64,000 nucleotides of DNA, taken from Eucalyptus grandis. Taxonomy: Eukaryota > Streptophyta > Magnoliopsida > Myrtales > Myrtaceae. Shown here in pieces: positions 37,101 through 48,120 of the stretch. The position numbers were made by a program, and so were the translations under genes. Location: assembly GCF_016545825.1 (NCBI RefSeq), contig NC_052617.1:6034600-6098599 (forward strand), in the 5' to 3' direction. Each line of letters begins with the position of its first letter. Positions within the stretch are counted from its first letter, which is position 1. The notes below the pieces were generated by a model. That model made no database searches, had not been told where the DNA came from, and saw only the letters and a program-made list of their open reading frames with translations.

Positions 37101-37205
37101 TTTCGATTCAGTTTATTGACTCAAAGAATCAACTGGCAAATATATTTACAAAGCCTTTGGAGAAAAATCAATTTGAAGTTATTCGTTCCGATTCAATATC
37201 TTAAA
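34143..37205 (+). pseudogene. Pol of element A, broken
   Basis: Order: protease (WYLDSGCSRHMTGD), GAG-pre-integrase (LWHRKLGHINMKQI, CTPCVLGK), integrase core (LLHMDLFGP, VDDYSRFTW, RTDHGAEFEN, NGVVERKN), RT ([37 protein letters not shown]) and RNase H (LGYSDADLAGC). The largest open part is 34881-36422 (513 residues). Defects: stop near 34279, frame shift near 34380, stop near 34729, an extra A near 34888, TGA at 36420-36422 and TAG at 36729-36731. Confidence 0.88.
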
Positions 37206-37650
37206 GTCCGAGGAAGTTCGGACCCTGGACTAAAAGTCTAAAGACACTTAGAGACGAGACGATCAAGATTTTTTTGTAAGTTATATTTTTTATCTCTAGA
37301 TCAAATCTCGGAAAGGTACGATCATCTATCCATAATTGATTGTTACTATTTTCAATTTCCGTGATTATTGCAATATCTCCTTTTCGAAAAAGAAGTTATT
37401 TTTTAAAAATGACAGTTATCTAATTTTTGAAAAGGCAGTTATTTTTAAAAAGGCATCTTTATATTTCTTTTTACGATGTTCCGAATGCCTCTCTTTGACT
37501 GTCTTATATACTGTCCGTTCCTCTTCGTTTTACTCACAAAAACCCTAAGAGAAAGCAGATCGTCCACTTCTATCATCTTCACTTGTTTAATCTTCAAAAG
37601 TTGTCATCTTTCTTCGAAAACAAGCTTGGAATTTCTCAAAAACTGTGAAA

Positions 37651-39471
37651 GATGTCTTCCCAAAGAAAGTCTTCAAGGATCGCGAACAGGGGACCACAAA
37701 GCAAATGCATGAGGGGCCTACGCACTTTGATCTCACCGAGGAAGAAGAATCTCCTAGACTTCTCCTTCTACAGAGCCCACAACATTCTCAAGAAAGGAAG
37801 AAATCAGCATCCATCTTCTCCTTCTAGACCTTAGAATGTTGCAGAAAAAATCCGAAGTAAAAAGGACAGACTTGTTTTGATCGGATGACCACAAGCAACT
37901 ATACTCTAAGTTGCTGAAGCGTGGGGTGATAAACCCTAGAAGTGTGGATTTTGATTTTCTTGACTCGCGAATGTCAATCTGCAAGGAAAAATTCAGTCTT
38001 CTTCAACTCGAACAGTTTTGTTCGAATCTACGAAGCTTATGCTGAACTTATGCTTATTTCTATTCGAATCTCAGTTTCTTGGATGCGAATAGGTTCTCTT
38101 TTAGTGTTCGAGATCAGGACTATGTGGTTGACATGAATACATCGGCTGATGTGATTGGGGTTGAAAGAGGGAGATATCAACCTATCAGTGTATCTATTGC
38201 TCGTGCAACGTTGGAACTTGTTCATGATAGAAGGACAGAAGGAAAAATTTCTTATTTGAGGATGAATGCGACCAACATTTTGCTTCATAAAATTGTGATT
38301 AACTGCCTCAAACCAAAATCAACTTCAAAAACTGATGTTTCAAACTCGGAGGCAAAGTTGATGTATGCCATCAATGCTGGTAAAAAAATTCTCCCTTCCA
38401 CACACTATTATGTTCCACATGTACAGGGCAGTGGTGAAGGACAAGGGTCAACTTCCATACGTAGCTCTTGTGACCAAGTTATTCAGACATTTGAACGTTC
38501 AGCCTCCCCGGATTCTCTGTGTTCGAACGTGCGATCAAATGGTGGTGGGACTGAAAATGGTTTCTAAAATGCGTTTGAAGGAACTCAACAAGGCGTTGAA
38601 GCAATTCAAGGAGAAAACCCCTGTCAAGACTCATCAAATCTCTTCGGTTGCAAAAAGAAAAGGGAAGGAGCCCATGGTTGCTCCATCCAAGAAAAGAAGA
38701 GCTCTCATCATTGAGGATGAAGAAGATGAGGATGATATCACCATTTCTACAATGGCATTGAAGAACTTGAGTCATTTTGTTCCAAAATCAACGGAGAGAC
38801 AAGAAAAGGACATGGATGAGACAAAACAGAATACTGGAGAGAGAGAAGATTTGGAAGCAGAGGAGAAAGAAGCAGAGGAGAGAGATGCAGAGGAGGAAAG
38901 AATTGAGGAAGAAGAAGAAGAAGAGGAGAGAGGAGATCAAGCGGAAGCAAAGCATGAGGAACACTCTTCTCCACCTGAAGACACGGAAACAAGGGGAGAT
39001 CCTGAGAAAAGAGGAACGTCCTCATTCCCTGCCACCAGTGAAGGAGTAAGCCGCTCTCCAGCAGATCCAGAGGACATCTATGCCTCTCAATTTCCTGAGG
39101 AGGGTCATGATGTTTCATCGCTCAATCTGCGTGACCATGCTGATTTACCATCATCTGCCTATACACCATCTGATCGTGCAGAAGCCAGTACTCAGACTGA
39201 TAATTCAACAGATTTTCGTAGAATTCTTGATGTTCTCTTAGAGATGTGGGGTCAAATATATGCTATGGGATGCAAAGTACAGAACTTGAAAAATGCAGGT
39301 CAAACCTCTTCAGTTTCTTTGCATGATCAAATCCAAGCCCTTGCTCTTCAAGTTCAAGCAAATGCTAAGGGTGAAGATGTGGCTCAACTGAAGGAGGACT
39401 TGAAAAAGCTGGAAGGTATTATCCAATCAATGAGAGATTTCCAGCTTGTTCGTGTTCCCAAACAATCTTAA
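37651..39471 (+). pseudogene. Third ORF of element A (Sirevirus downstream ORF)
   Basis: A broken frame starting with a basic MSSQRKSSRI N-terminus. Compared with element B it lacks about 0.4 kb near 37830. The middle (38079-38400) resembles the plant domain often annotated 'putative plant transposon protein' (blocks FLDANRFSFSVRDQD, KISYLRMNATNILLHK). The last part, 38365-39471, is open for 368 residues: LPHTIMFHMYRAV, a basic GKEPMVAPSKKRR stretch, a Glu-rich coiled-coil-like segment, and a helical C-terminus. No membrane segment, so an envelope role is not supported. Function unknown. Confidence 0.65.
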
Positions 39472-39508
39472 TTCCATTCTCTTTTCATCTCTACCTTTTT
39501 AATGCTGA

Positions 39509-39523
39509 CAAAAAGGGGGAGAG
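39509..39523 (+). other. Sirevirus upstream polypurine tract
   Basis: CAAAAAGGGGGAGAG, the extra polypurine tract common upstream of Sirevirus 3' LTRs. Confidence 0.7.
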
Positions 39524-39828
39524 ATGTGGTGCAAATTTGATTTGAACTTTGAACTTTTAAACTCTTGACTTGACTTTTGTGTTTAGCTTGACTTTTTGGA
39601 TTTGGATTTGGATTTGGGTTTTGTTTGAACATTTGTTTATCTTAAGTACTATTGATATCTCATGGCTTTGTTCATCTACAAGACTAACCTACTTTCTGTG
39701 GATGCAGATACTTTCTGTGGATGTAGATTCTAGTGTTATTACTAAGTCATTTGCTTGAGTAATGTTTGCTTGAGTAATGTTTTGCAGGACAAAGTTATCC
39801 AACTCTGCAGGAAAATTTTGTCACCATC

Positions 39829-39842
39829 AAAATGGGGGAGAT
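39829..39842 (+). other. Polypurine tract next to 3' LTR of element A
   Basis: AAAATGGGGGAGAT directly before the LTR start at 39843; primer site for plus-strand synthesis. Confidence 0.75.
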
Positions 39843-40779
39843 TATTGGAGAAAACTTCCTTGAGTGTTTTGAAGTTGACAAAACATTTTCATCGATCTAG
39901 TCTAAAGACTTGTAGACTCTTCTATCAAAGTCTGAAGACCTCCGAACTGCCAGACTCAAGACTCAAAGTCTATCCTAATTGACAGTTTCTAGACCGTCGA
40001 AGAAGGCTTATCTAGAACTGGATGTTTTGTTAAGGATTTGACTTTATCGACTGGAGAAGATCTCTTGGCTAGATATAGCATGTCGGAATCCATTATTCAA
40101 ATCTAGATTGATTCAGGGATTTTGGATCAGTTGATTGGCGAAGTAAACTTGGAAAGTTCTACTTATGGAAACCGAGATCCTGATTGTATGGGCGAGCATG
40201 ATTGATGGGCTATCGTCATGTTCCTTAAATAGCTCGAAAGATTTTTCTAATTGATTATGTCCAACGGGTAGATTGGAAGAATTCCTTTGGTAAGTGCCAA
40301 CGGGTATGATGGCATAAAGGAGTATATAAGGAAGACATTTCAGTTGTTCGAGTATGTGCGTAATAGCAGAATTCCAAAGTCTGAAGCTCCTTGTTCTTAG
40401 TCAATTAAACTGTTGAACAAAATCTTGTACACAAAAAAGAGTCTATATCTTTGAGAGACCTTGAGGAAGTGTAGTAGAGTCTCTACACTATGGAATCAAG
40501 GCAGAGCTTTTCTGTAACAACTCTTTTGTTCATAGTGAAATCCAGCCGGTGGGCTGTCAGTGCGGAAGAATGGACGTAGGCTTGGATTAAGCCGAACCAC
40601 TATAATCTATGTGCTCATTTTCTCTTCTCTACACTCTTTTACCTTGATCGTAACTTGTTTTCTCTAGAAGAGACGAATTTCCTTTTTCATAATCTATTGT
40701 TGATTAGTACTACACATATCTCGCAAAATAGTTTCTGCACCTATTCACCCCCCTCTAGGTGCTCATACTAGCTTTCACA
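39843..40779 (+). repeat. 3' LTR of element A, shared with a truncated second unit
   Basis: 937 bp, starts TATTGGAGAAAAC (TG to TA change) and ends GCTTTCACA. It is followed not by host DNA but by PBS and gag sequence. Confidence 0.92.
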
Positions 40780-41400
40780 ATTGGTATCAGAGCCCATGTA
40801 CTCACTTAAGTTGAAGTGTTTTACTTCAGAGTTAAAGATCCATGGCTAGTATGTTGGCTCCAAGACTGGTCGAAGGGCAAAGCAATACCAGACCGCCTTA
40901 CTTTGATGGAAATGAATACAACATATGGAAAAACAAGATGAAGGCATTCCTAAGATCAAAGGATCCTCTAGAATGGGACGTGGTAGACAAATGAATCATT
41001 CCTAAAGCTGCATCTGTCTCAGAGAGAGGAAAAGATGTTGTTGAGGCTAGTGAAATGACTCAAGAAGAGATAACCAAGAGACAAGCTTTTGATGCAAAAG
41101 CAATTTATTCTTTATATTGTGCATTATCACCTACTGAATATAACATAATATCTTCTTGTGGTACAGCTAAAGAAGTCTGGGATAGATTACACATCACCTA
41201 TGAAGGAACTGATCGAGTGAAAGAAACCAGAATCAACATTCTGCTCGGTCAATACGAAGCATTCAAAATGAAATTAGGAGAATCTATCACTGACATGTTT
41301 AGTCGTTTTATAGAAATTGTGAATGGTCTTGAAAATCAAGGTCAACTAATTTATGATCCCATGAAAGTAAACAAACTACTGCGTGAACTCTCCAATAATG
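40780..41400 (+). mobile_element. Truncated second internal region (PBS and gag N-terminal half)
   Basis: PBS at 40782-40793, gag ATG at 40842, then UBN2-type gag with the same premature stop after VVD as in element A, open again from 41055 to 41405. It breaks off within NKLLREL at about 41400. Structure LTR-internal-LTR-partial internal is a tandem arrangement produced by recombination, followed by a deletion. Confidence 0.85.
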
Positions 41401-41495
41401 TTTAGAAAGTGTATTTGCATTGTTATTGCATAAAAGCCAGATTGAATATTTACTACTCTTTGGTTATTTGCGGATGTTTAGAAAGTGTATTTGCA
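41398..41495. repeat. 22-bp direct repeat at the gag truncation junction
   Basis: A 22-bp block (ATGTTTAGAAAG then TGTATTTGCA) is perfect at 41398-41419 and 41474-41495. Between them at 41459-41470 is TTTGGTTATTTG, nearly the same as the flank just left of the element's 5' LTR (31419-31430). Confidence 0.85.
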
Positions 41496-41799
41496 AAGTA
41501 TTGTAAAGTAATATATACATGTGACTACTTTGCAACTAGCTTATGGAAATGTCTATAAATGACTTAAGAAATGATGGATGATTATGTTCTGGCAAAAAGT
41601 TATTTTTTTGGTTTAGGAAATTGATTTCTCGATTGGATTCCTAGTATTGGAGGATGAATATTTATGTTCAATAAGACTATGAACCTAGTGAGGGGTTAAG
41701 GGTTATGCATATCGGGGTTAGGATATCCTTTTAGGCCGAGCCACCGGCTTTGTAGGCAAAGACTTTGCCAAGGGGGAATCTTGGTTACCTTATTACCAG
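41496..41799. other. Probable continuation of old gypsy-like LTR
   Basis: No gene. May be the middle of the old LTR that starts at 30563, between Sirevirus A and the LTR at 41800. Confidence 0.35.
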
Positions 41800-42927
41800 T
41801 GTGACGTCATGATTTTCAGGTTCTGCTTTCGATTGGATAAGTTGGGCTTTTCATCGACGTACCTATAGTGCTATTCTCTGGGTTGGCCACTCACGAAATA
41901 ACTAACCTATTAGGTGAAGCCGTTAAAGAATATAAATGCAATAGATTTGAGAATTCGACCAGAAATCGACTGTTCAACCGTGCTAATCTGTAAGGGTCAT
42001 TACGGCCTTGTCAAAATCGATCAGAGATTAGGGATAGGTTGATTCGATTGAGATGTGTGATCAAAGTGTGGGTGATTCCACCTAATTGCAAAATTCTCGT
42101 CGATTGACATTAGATCGATTTTTCTGTCGTTTTGGGTACCCTGTGTCCGTATTTGAAACTTGGAGATTTTCACGATCACCAAGAATCACTAATGTGTCGA
42201 AGAGGTACGTTATGGCTCGAAGAAAATCAACCACGGGTCAATTGCACCAAAAAATTTTAAAAGCTACTCGGTAGGTTAGGTCACGCTAAAATCGTGCCAG
42301 ATTGAAATTAACCGTAAATTTGAATCCGATTTAAAAAATTGAAAGTTCGGTCATGTCACAATTAATTTTAGAAACGTCGACTCATCTTCCGATTTGGTGA
42401 GTTCGGGATTTTTATGGAAAATCGATTCGGACGATTCGGAAAAAAAAAAAAAAACGAAAATTCAGATTGGTCAAATTGAAGGGTTCTTTGGCCTCAAAAG
42501 TGAGCTACTTAGCAATGGGAAATCGTGAACATTGTGTGGGCTTCTTTCTAAAAATAAAATAAAATTGGACATTAAATTGGAGAATTGGATAGAAATGGAA
42601 GTCCAATTTGTGAATTCGGAGGCTAGTGTGGGGTTGCAACGTTTGGCACCAAATTTGAGTTGTTTGTGGAATTTTATGTGCATAAAAGCTTAGGGGACAT
42701 TAGGGATATGCATGTGAGCTTGTGGGACCAAGACTTGGTGAGTATAAGATATTTTATCTATTTTCCCCCTCCTCCTCCTTCAGTCCCTCCATTTCGCGTG
42801 CCCCTCTCCTTCTTTTTCTTATTTTCCTACGTCCTCCCCACCAGCTGACGATCCGTGCAATGCTCTTCCTTTGCTTTGTTTCTTTGACCATGTGGGCCCA
42901 TTCTTATCCCCCCTTCTCATACATTAC

Positions 42928-43004
42928 TCTCTCTCTCTCTCTCTCTCTCTCTCCCTTTCTCTATTTTTGCATGTTTCTTTCCCTTGGCCGACACTCATTG
43001 CTCA

Positions 43005-43051
<47 letters not shown>
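42928..43051. repeat. Two (CT)n microsatellites
   Basis: CT runs at 42928-42953 and 43010-43051. Ser/Leu ORFs across them are artefacts. Confidence 0.95.
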
Positions 43052-43056
<5 letters not shown>

Positions 43057-44209
43057 ACACACCGGCTACCGAGCCTTCTACTTCTTTTTCACTTTCAATT
43101 TCCCCCGCACAATTGCTGCCCCACGATCCACGCAGCAGCCACCGAAGAACCACTTGCAGCTCCACCATCTATTGTCTTCGTTGGTCAAACTCCCTAGCAA
43201 ACCTCTCGAAGTTGACCCTCCCTCATGGCCCATCTCCTCCGCACAAAACTGCTTTGTCATTCGCCCACTCCAGCCCATCCGAAGCCCAAGCAGCAGCTTC
43301 ATCCCAGCGATCCCCCGTCCCACAAGCCCAGCAACCCTGTCGAGCAGCCTATTCAACATTCCAGCTTTCCGCCCCAACAAAACCGGTCCACCAAGCAACC
43401 CCTTGCGTCTTTCATCTCTACCGAAGCAGCAAGTCCAGCAGCACAGAAGCAAAAGCCAAGCTTAACCGTGAGCTTCCTTTAGGCCGTCTTGGCCCCGCTT
43501 GGTGCTCCCGCTTCAGAATTTGTTGGCCACCGTCACGTCACCGTCGCCGTGGATTCACTAGCTCACAAATCCAGTGAGTTTACTCACTAATCTCCGCTTA
43601 AGGAGTTCATTATGTTTAATGGTTGATTAGTTTAGGTTAAGTATGGATTAGGTGGTTAGTTAGAACATATTAGTGATTTAGTCATTCGATATTACATGTT
43701 AGATGGTTAGAGTAGTGCAATTAGCAAGTAGATAAGTCGTAGTATTTATTTAAATAGGTTCGGAATTTTTCTGGGCCAATTTCGGTATTTAATTAGGCTT
43801 TGCCAGCCTAAGTGTGCATTTTTCTAGTTATTGGTATTTATTAGTTAATTTTCGTAATTATTTAATTAATTATTATTTTCCGAAAATTAGATCAGGATAG
43901 CCGGTGACTGGAATTTTATGTTGATCACAATGGTATGATTGGTTTATTTAATTGAGTGCTGGATTGTGCAAATTGAGTGTGATTTGTAATTTTGGGAATT
44001 TATCCTAAAATTTAATAATTTCAATATTTAATTAGAAAATACGGGGCGTCAGTTTACAGCGTCAAAAATGTGTTTGTGGATTATTGGAATTAATGGGATT
44101 TTAAAAAGGGAAAATATTGTATTTTGGTTAAGGCCAACCGTGTACCCACACATGATTATTTTTATTGGATATGATAAAAATGGTGAATTTGTTAGATGAT
44201 GAGGATGGT

Positions 44210-44345
44210 ATACTATATCAGCTTGCGGGCTTGATATGTCAGCTTAGGATGAGTAGTATACTCTGTTATCAGCTTTTGACGAGCTATATTTATTATCAGC
44301 TTTGGGTGAGCTATACTATATATCTTCAACTTAGGGATAGCAGTT
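44210..44345. repeat. Minisatellite in family-L LTR
   Basis: Four to five imperfect units like TATCAGCTTTGGGTGAGCTA; the same array position as at 28440-28720 and 5540-5720. Confidence 0.65.
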
Positions 44346-44652
44346 CTTGATATGATCGAACTGAATAGATAGTATTGAATGAGTTGACCGAGAGATGGTT
44401 TTGATGGCATGGAATCGACTGGGTCGATTGATCGATGATTCGATCTAAGTTGATGACTTGAGTTAATTTGAGTTGAATTGATTTGTTGAATTATACTAAC
44501 TTGCGGGGAGGAATGGAGGCAAAGGTAAGTCCTCTGACTTGTGCTTGTACTTAGGTAGCCCCGGGGCGTATTTCCTTCATGGTTAGAGTTAGGGGGTGAA
44601 CTTGTTGAGACATCATCTCACCCCGTTGTGGGATAACATTTTCAAGTTTTAG

Positions 44653-44994
44653 ATGACGAATCCCCCTGAGCGTCACGGTCGTCCCATGAGGGTTACCGAG
44701 CGGGTTTCTAGTTTCCCTGATTCCTAAAGTTTTTGGGTCTATGAGCTTGTTGTAACCATTGTCTGGGTCAAAGAGGTTCCACATCAGGAGATACCTAATC
44801 GATTCAGAGCGTGGTTCCATTACGCTCCCAACGGTGTCAAGCTAGGTCCCCTTAGGACTTTTGATATTCCCGCCATGGTAATTGATGCTGCTTTGGACGA
44901 GGATCCGGCTGACCCTCCTGGTGGTGTAGTGGAGAACCCGCCGTCTCGCCCGGCTCTTGTGGACACTAAAGAATCAGCGAACGAGTCAAACTAG
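44653..44994 (+). pseudogene. Family-L LTR ORF, nearly intact, one stop
   Basis: ATG at 44653 to TAG at 44992-44994, 114 codons with one internal TAA after SFPDS. Blocks: RPMRVTERV, YELVVTIVWVKEV, NRFRAWFHYAPNG, GPLRTFDIPAMVID, DPADPPGGVVENPP. The same arrangement is present in the other four copies. No known domain recognised. Confidence 0.5.
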
Positions 44995-45278
44995 CTAGTC
45001 ATAGGACATCTTGTTTTGAGAATCGATATTTTTTTAGACCTTGTAAATATCGGCTAGTAATGTATATAAATTAGTCTAGTATGTATAAAGGTGTGGTTTG
45101 GTTTTCGAAAATTTGTGGTTCTATTTTTCTATCCCATCGTTGTGTTGTCTGGGGATTAATTATTTGATTCCGCATGCGTATTACAATGAATGGGTCGGCG
45201 ACGCGTCATGGGACGTCGCTATTTGAATCGACCACTGAGGGATGGGCACGCACTCGAGGATTGGGGCGTGACAACTAG

Positions 45279-46376
45279 GCATTGTGTCATGACTATGGTA
45301 GGATAGTGAGCCATAGATTGGTCAAGGTAATGGACCATCGACGTGTGATTTGATGAGATTAATCAACGGAATAGACCATTGATACGTGAGTTGTTCAGCT
45401 TGATCAATGAATTTGACTATTGATGTTTATGATGATTAAATTCGATACATATTTTATACCTTGAGTTTGGATTATGAGTTTTTGGTGTTGTTTTTATTTA
45501 CATGCATAGTAGTTGTTCGATTTGCTTAGAAGATATACAATTCATTGACCTTATGGTTGCTCACCTCTCTCTTTCCCAACCTTCTCAAGTTCTTTGGTTA
45601 GCAGCTAGTAGAGCAAGAGTGCTATCGATGGGGGCTTTTGGGAGTTGAATTTTGATGGTTTGAGGCTGCGTCCTTCGAGTGGAAGGATAACCATGTCATC
45701 TCCATCCTCGTAGGGTTTGGGGTGTGATATCTTGTGATATCAGAGTTTAAGTTATGATTTTTGGGTATAGATTCTTTGGGTCATAGTGAGCTCATGTGCT
45801 AGCGTATAATGCGTTAGTTTTTTGCTAGCGTATAATGCGTTAGTTTTTTGGGAGATACTTGGATATATGTTTCTTTTGGTGCAAGTGCTCATTAATTAGA
45901 GATGGGCGAGTTATTATCTTTGATACCAAAAATGGATCTTATGGTTCTTGAGGTGCAATTTTGATAAGGAGAATTTATCTTGAAAGTCTTGAGGTGTTAC
46001 ATGATGATATTTGGTGTAATAAGAATTGATTTTAGAAGTCATAAACTTGAATGGTCATGTGAGACATAAATTTACTTATGGTGAATAGGTGGGATCGGTT
46101 TGTGAACTTTTGAATTGCAGGTGATGATCTTACTTTAAGCAACTTTGTGGAGCTAAAAGACATGGTTAGTTTCAATTGTAGTTTTCCTAGAGGCTAAGTG
46201 AATATTTAAGTCTTTGATTTAAGAAATGATAAATTTTAAGTGATGATTCTTTAAGTTGAGAACTTGAGGCTCATTAGATTTAATGGAAGCTAGCTAAGTT
46301 CTTATCTCAGCGATTTGAGGAGTTATAGGCATTTAGCCGTAAGTGATGATCTCTTAAATGATGATATTCTTAGGTT
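45279..46376. other. Remnant LTR end and internal start of an old gypsy-like element
   Basis: GGGTGTGATA near 45720-45730 and PBS-like TGATATCAGAGT at 45735-45746. A following segment (45746-45990) resembles 47614-47800 (TAGATT..., GTAATGCGTTAGT, GTTTCTTTT). No gene. Confidence 0.4.
45798..45849. repeat. Perfect 26-bp tandem duplication
   Basis: The unit GCTAGCGTATAATGCGTTAG plus a T run occurs at 45798-45823 and 45824-45849 with no mismatch. Confidence 0.95.
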
Positions 46377-46381
46377 ATGAT

Positions 46382-47608
46382 TGTTAGGGAAATCCCTTAT
46401 GATGTTTTGAAGATGACAAAATAAATCAAAGGCTACTAATGTGTTTAATTGTTGAGTAGTAGACTATGCAGATGATAGAACATGTAAATGATATTGTTCA
46501 AAATCTATTTTGAAGATTTCCAGACTTTTGTGACAAGTCTGAAGACTACCAGACTTTAGTGTCAATGTCTGTTCTACATCAGAAGTTTGCCTACTTTGAC
46601 AAATTCTAGATTGAACGTGAATGAAGAACCAGAAGATAGACTTTATGCTGAAGCTGAACTTATTCAGACTGTGTTCAGACCTTAAAGCTAAATTTGTTCA
46701 GAAGCATAATATGTTCAGACCTAGATTGTAAAGTCTATTGTACTCAGATTCAAATTGTAAAGTTTATTGCACTCAGACTTTACATCCAGATTCGACAGAA
46801 CATAACATAAGCGCTAAATGTATAACAGCTAGTGATCTGGTTTGGATTCTACATCAAGATTGATTTGATTGACTAAATCTAATTGATTGACAAATGGATC
46901 ATGAAGACAAGAACTTTCTATACGAAGAAGCTCTACTTATGGAAACCAAGATTCTGTTTGTATGGGTGATCAGAATCAATTTGGGATTCTATTTTTGTCA
47001 CTCAACGGCTACCAAATCTTCTAGATACAAATCTGTCCAATGGGTAGATTGGAAAACGATCTTCAGGATATTGTCCAATGGCTAGTTTGGAAGTGGAGGA
47101 GTATTTAAGGAAATCAAGAACCAATAAGCAAGTAAGAGACGGGGCGTAGAAATTATAATTCCAAAGTCTGAGCGACCTTCGATCATACACTTGTTTTTGG
47201 TGAGCTTAAACGTTTGTGATCGTGAGAGAAATTCCAAAAGAGTGACTTAGTGAAATAGTGTGATCTACTACTAAGTGTTTGCACTCAAAGTTGTAAGCTC
47301 TTGTTGATTGCATAGTGAAATCCAGCTAAAAGGCTGTTAGCGTGGGAAAGTGGACGTAGGCTTGATCTAAGCCGAACCACTATAAACCTTGTGTTCTTAT
47401 TTTCTTCCCTGAACTCCTTTATTTTGTTCGTAGTTCTATTTAATTGCTAAAGTCTAAACTTGGTCAAAGTCTATTGTTCTTCAGACTCAGTTTCAAAAGT
47501 CTGTTATTATTCAAACTTAAGTTAAAAGTAAAGGTTTTCACTGCATTTTGCAGAATCTGTTTTTACACCTATTCACCCCCCCTCTAGGTGTTCATACTAG
47601 CACTTTCA
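46382..47608 (+). mobile_element. Solo LTR, Sirevirus-related, 1227 bp, perfect TSD
   Basis: Starts TGTTAGGGAAATCCC and ends CTAGCACTTTCA; TSD atgat at 46377-46381 and 47609-47613. GAGTATTTAAGG TATA-like site near 47099, GTGGACGTAGG near 47351, and CACCCCCCCTCTAGGTG near the end, shared with the element A and B LTRs but well diverged. Confidence 0.9.
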
Positions 47609-47613
47609 ATGAT

Positions 47614-48120
47614 CTATTTTGGTGTAGATTTTATAGGACGTTGTGAGGTTGTGTGTTAGTTTGTAATGCGTCAGTCTTTTGTACGTTTCTTTTCAGGTCC
47701 AAGCAGTCATTGATTCTGATTTACAATGGTGTATCTTAAGGTTCTCAACGTGCAGTTTTGGTAGGAAACTAAAGGGGAAAATATATGGTGAGTCACGACT
47801 CAAGAGGTGTACTCTTGAACGGGACCCAATTGTCATCCACCATGGACAAGCAAGAAGACAAGGAGCTTTTAGTCTCTAGTGCATCAAAAAGTATAGTGTT
47901 AGCAAGCTAAGATAGAATTAGTGGTGGAAGGGAAGAAACCTTAGATGGGCCAAGGATTCTGGTGGTCAAGGTCGGAGGAGGGGCCTTGTTGTGGAAACTG
48001 TTGCAAAGGAATGTGCATTTAATAATGGAAATGACTTAATAGTCAAGGTTTCGGATTTTGAAGTCTTTGTAAATGGCGGTTGCAAACCTAGTGATGAAGA
48101 GAATCTAAACGTTTAAGGTA
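47614..48120. other. Unassigned stretch before NET1 pseudogene
   Basis: 47614-47800 resembles 45746-45990 (old gypsy internal start). 47880-48120 may be further eroded NET1 or neighbouring sequence; no frame can be supported. Confidence 0.3.

Larger units (their letters stand above)
31431..40779 (+). mobile_element. Ty1/copia Sirevirus-like retrotransposon A, 9349 bp
   Basis: Two 937-bp LTRs (31431-32367 and 39843-40779), a tRNA-Met primer site, gag with zinc knuckles, protease-integrase-RT-RNase H order (integrase before RT, hence copia), a third ORF after pol, and several AAAAGGGGGAGA-type polypurine tracts before the 3' LTR, which is typical of Sireviruses. All ORFs carry stops or frameshifts. 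5' flank base run is atttg (31426-31430). There is no matching duplication directly after the 3' LTR, because a second internal region follows it. Confidence 0.9.
41800..45273 (+). mobile_element. Solo-LTR-like element, family L, 3474 bp
   Basis: Starts TGTGACGTCATG and ends GGGGCGTGACA. TSD accag (41795-41799) and actag (45274-45278) with one mismatch. Shares the order seen in other copies: CT-rich and GC-rich leader-like block (42760-43560), CCAGTGAGTTTACTC, AT-rich part, minisatellite (44210-44345), ORF (44653-44994), and ATGGGTCGGCGACGCGTC near the end. No PBS or coding domains of a retrotransposon. Confidence 0.75.

Noticed and set aside
38777..39049. Lys/Arg/Glu-rich ORF in the second frame
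   Set aside because: Shadow of the acidic coiled-coil part of the Sirevirus third ORF.
42660..43577. ORFs of 108 to 247 residues across CT repeats
   Set aside because: Ser/Leu runs from CT microsatellites and a C-rich LTR leader; three frames at once are open.
45721..45746. tRNA-like or riboswitch element at the TATCAGAG motif
   Set aside because: Better explained as the decayed primer-binding site after an LTR end; no cloverleaf can be drawn.
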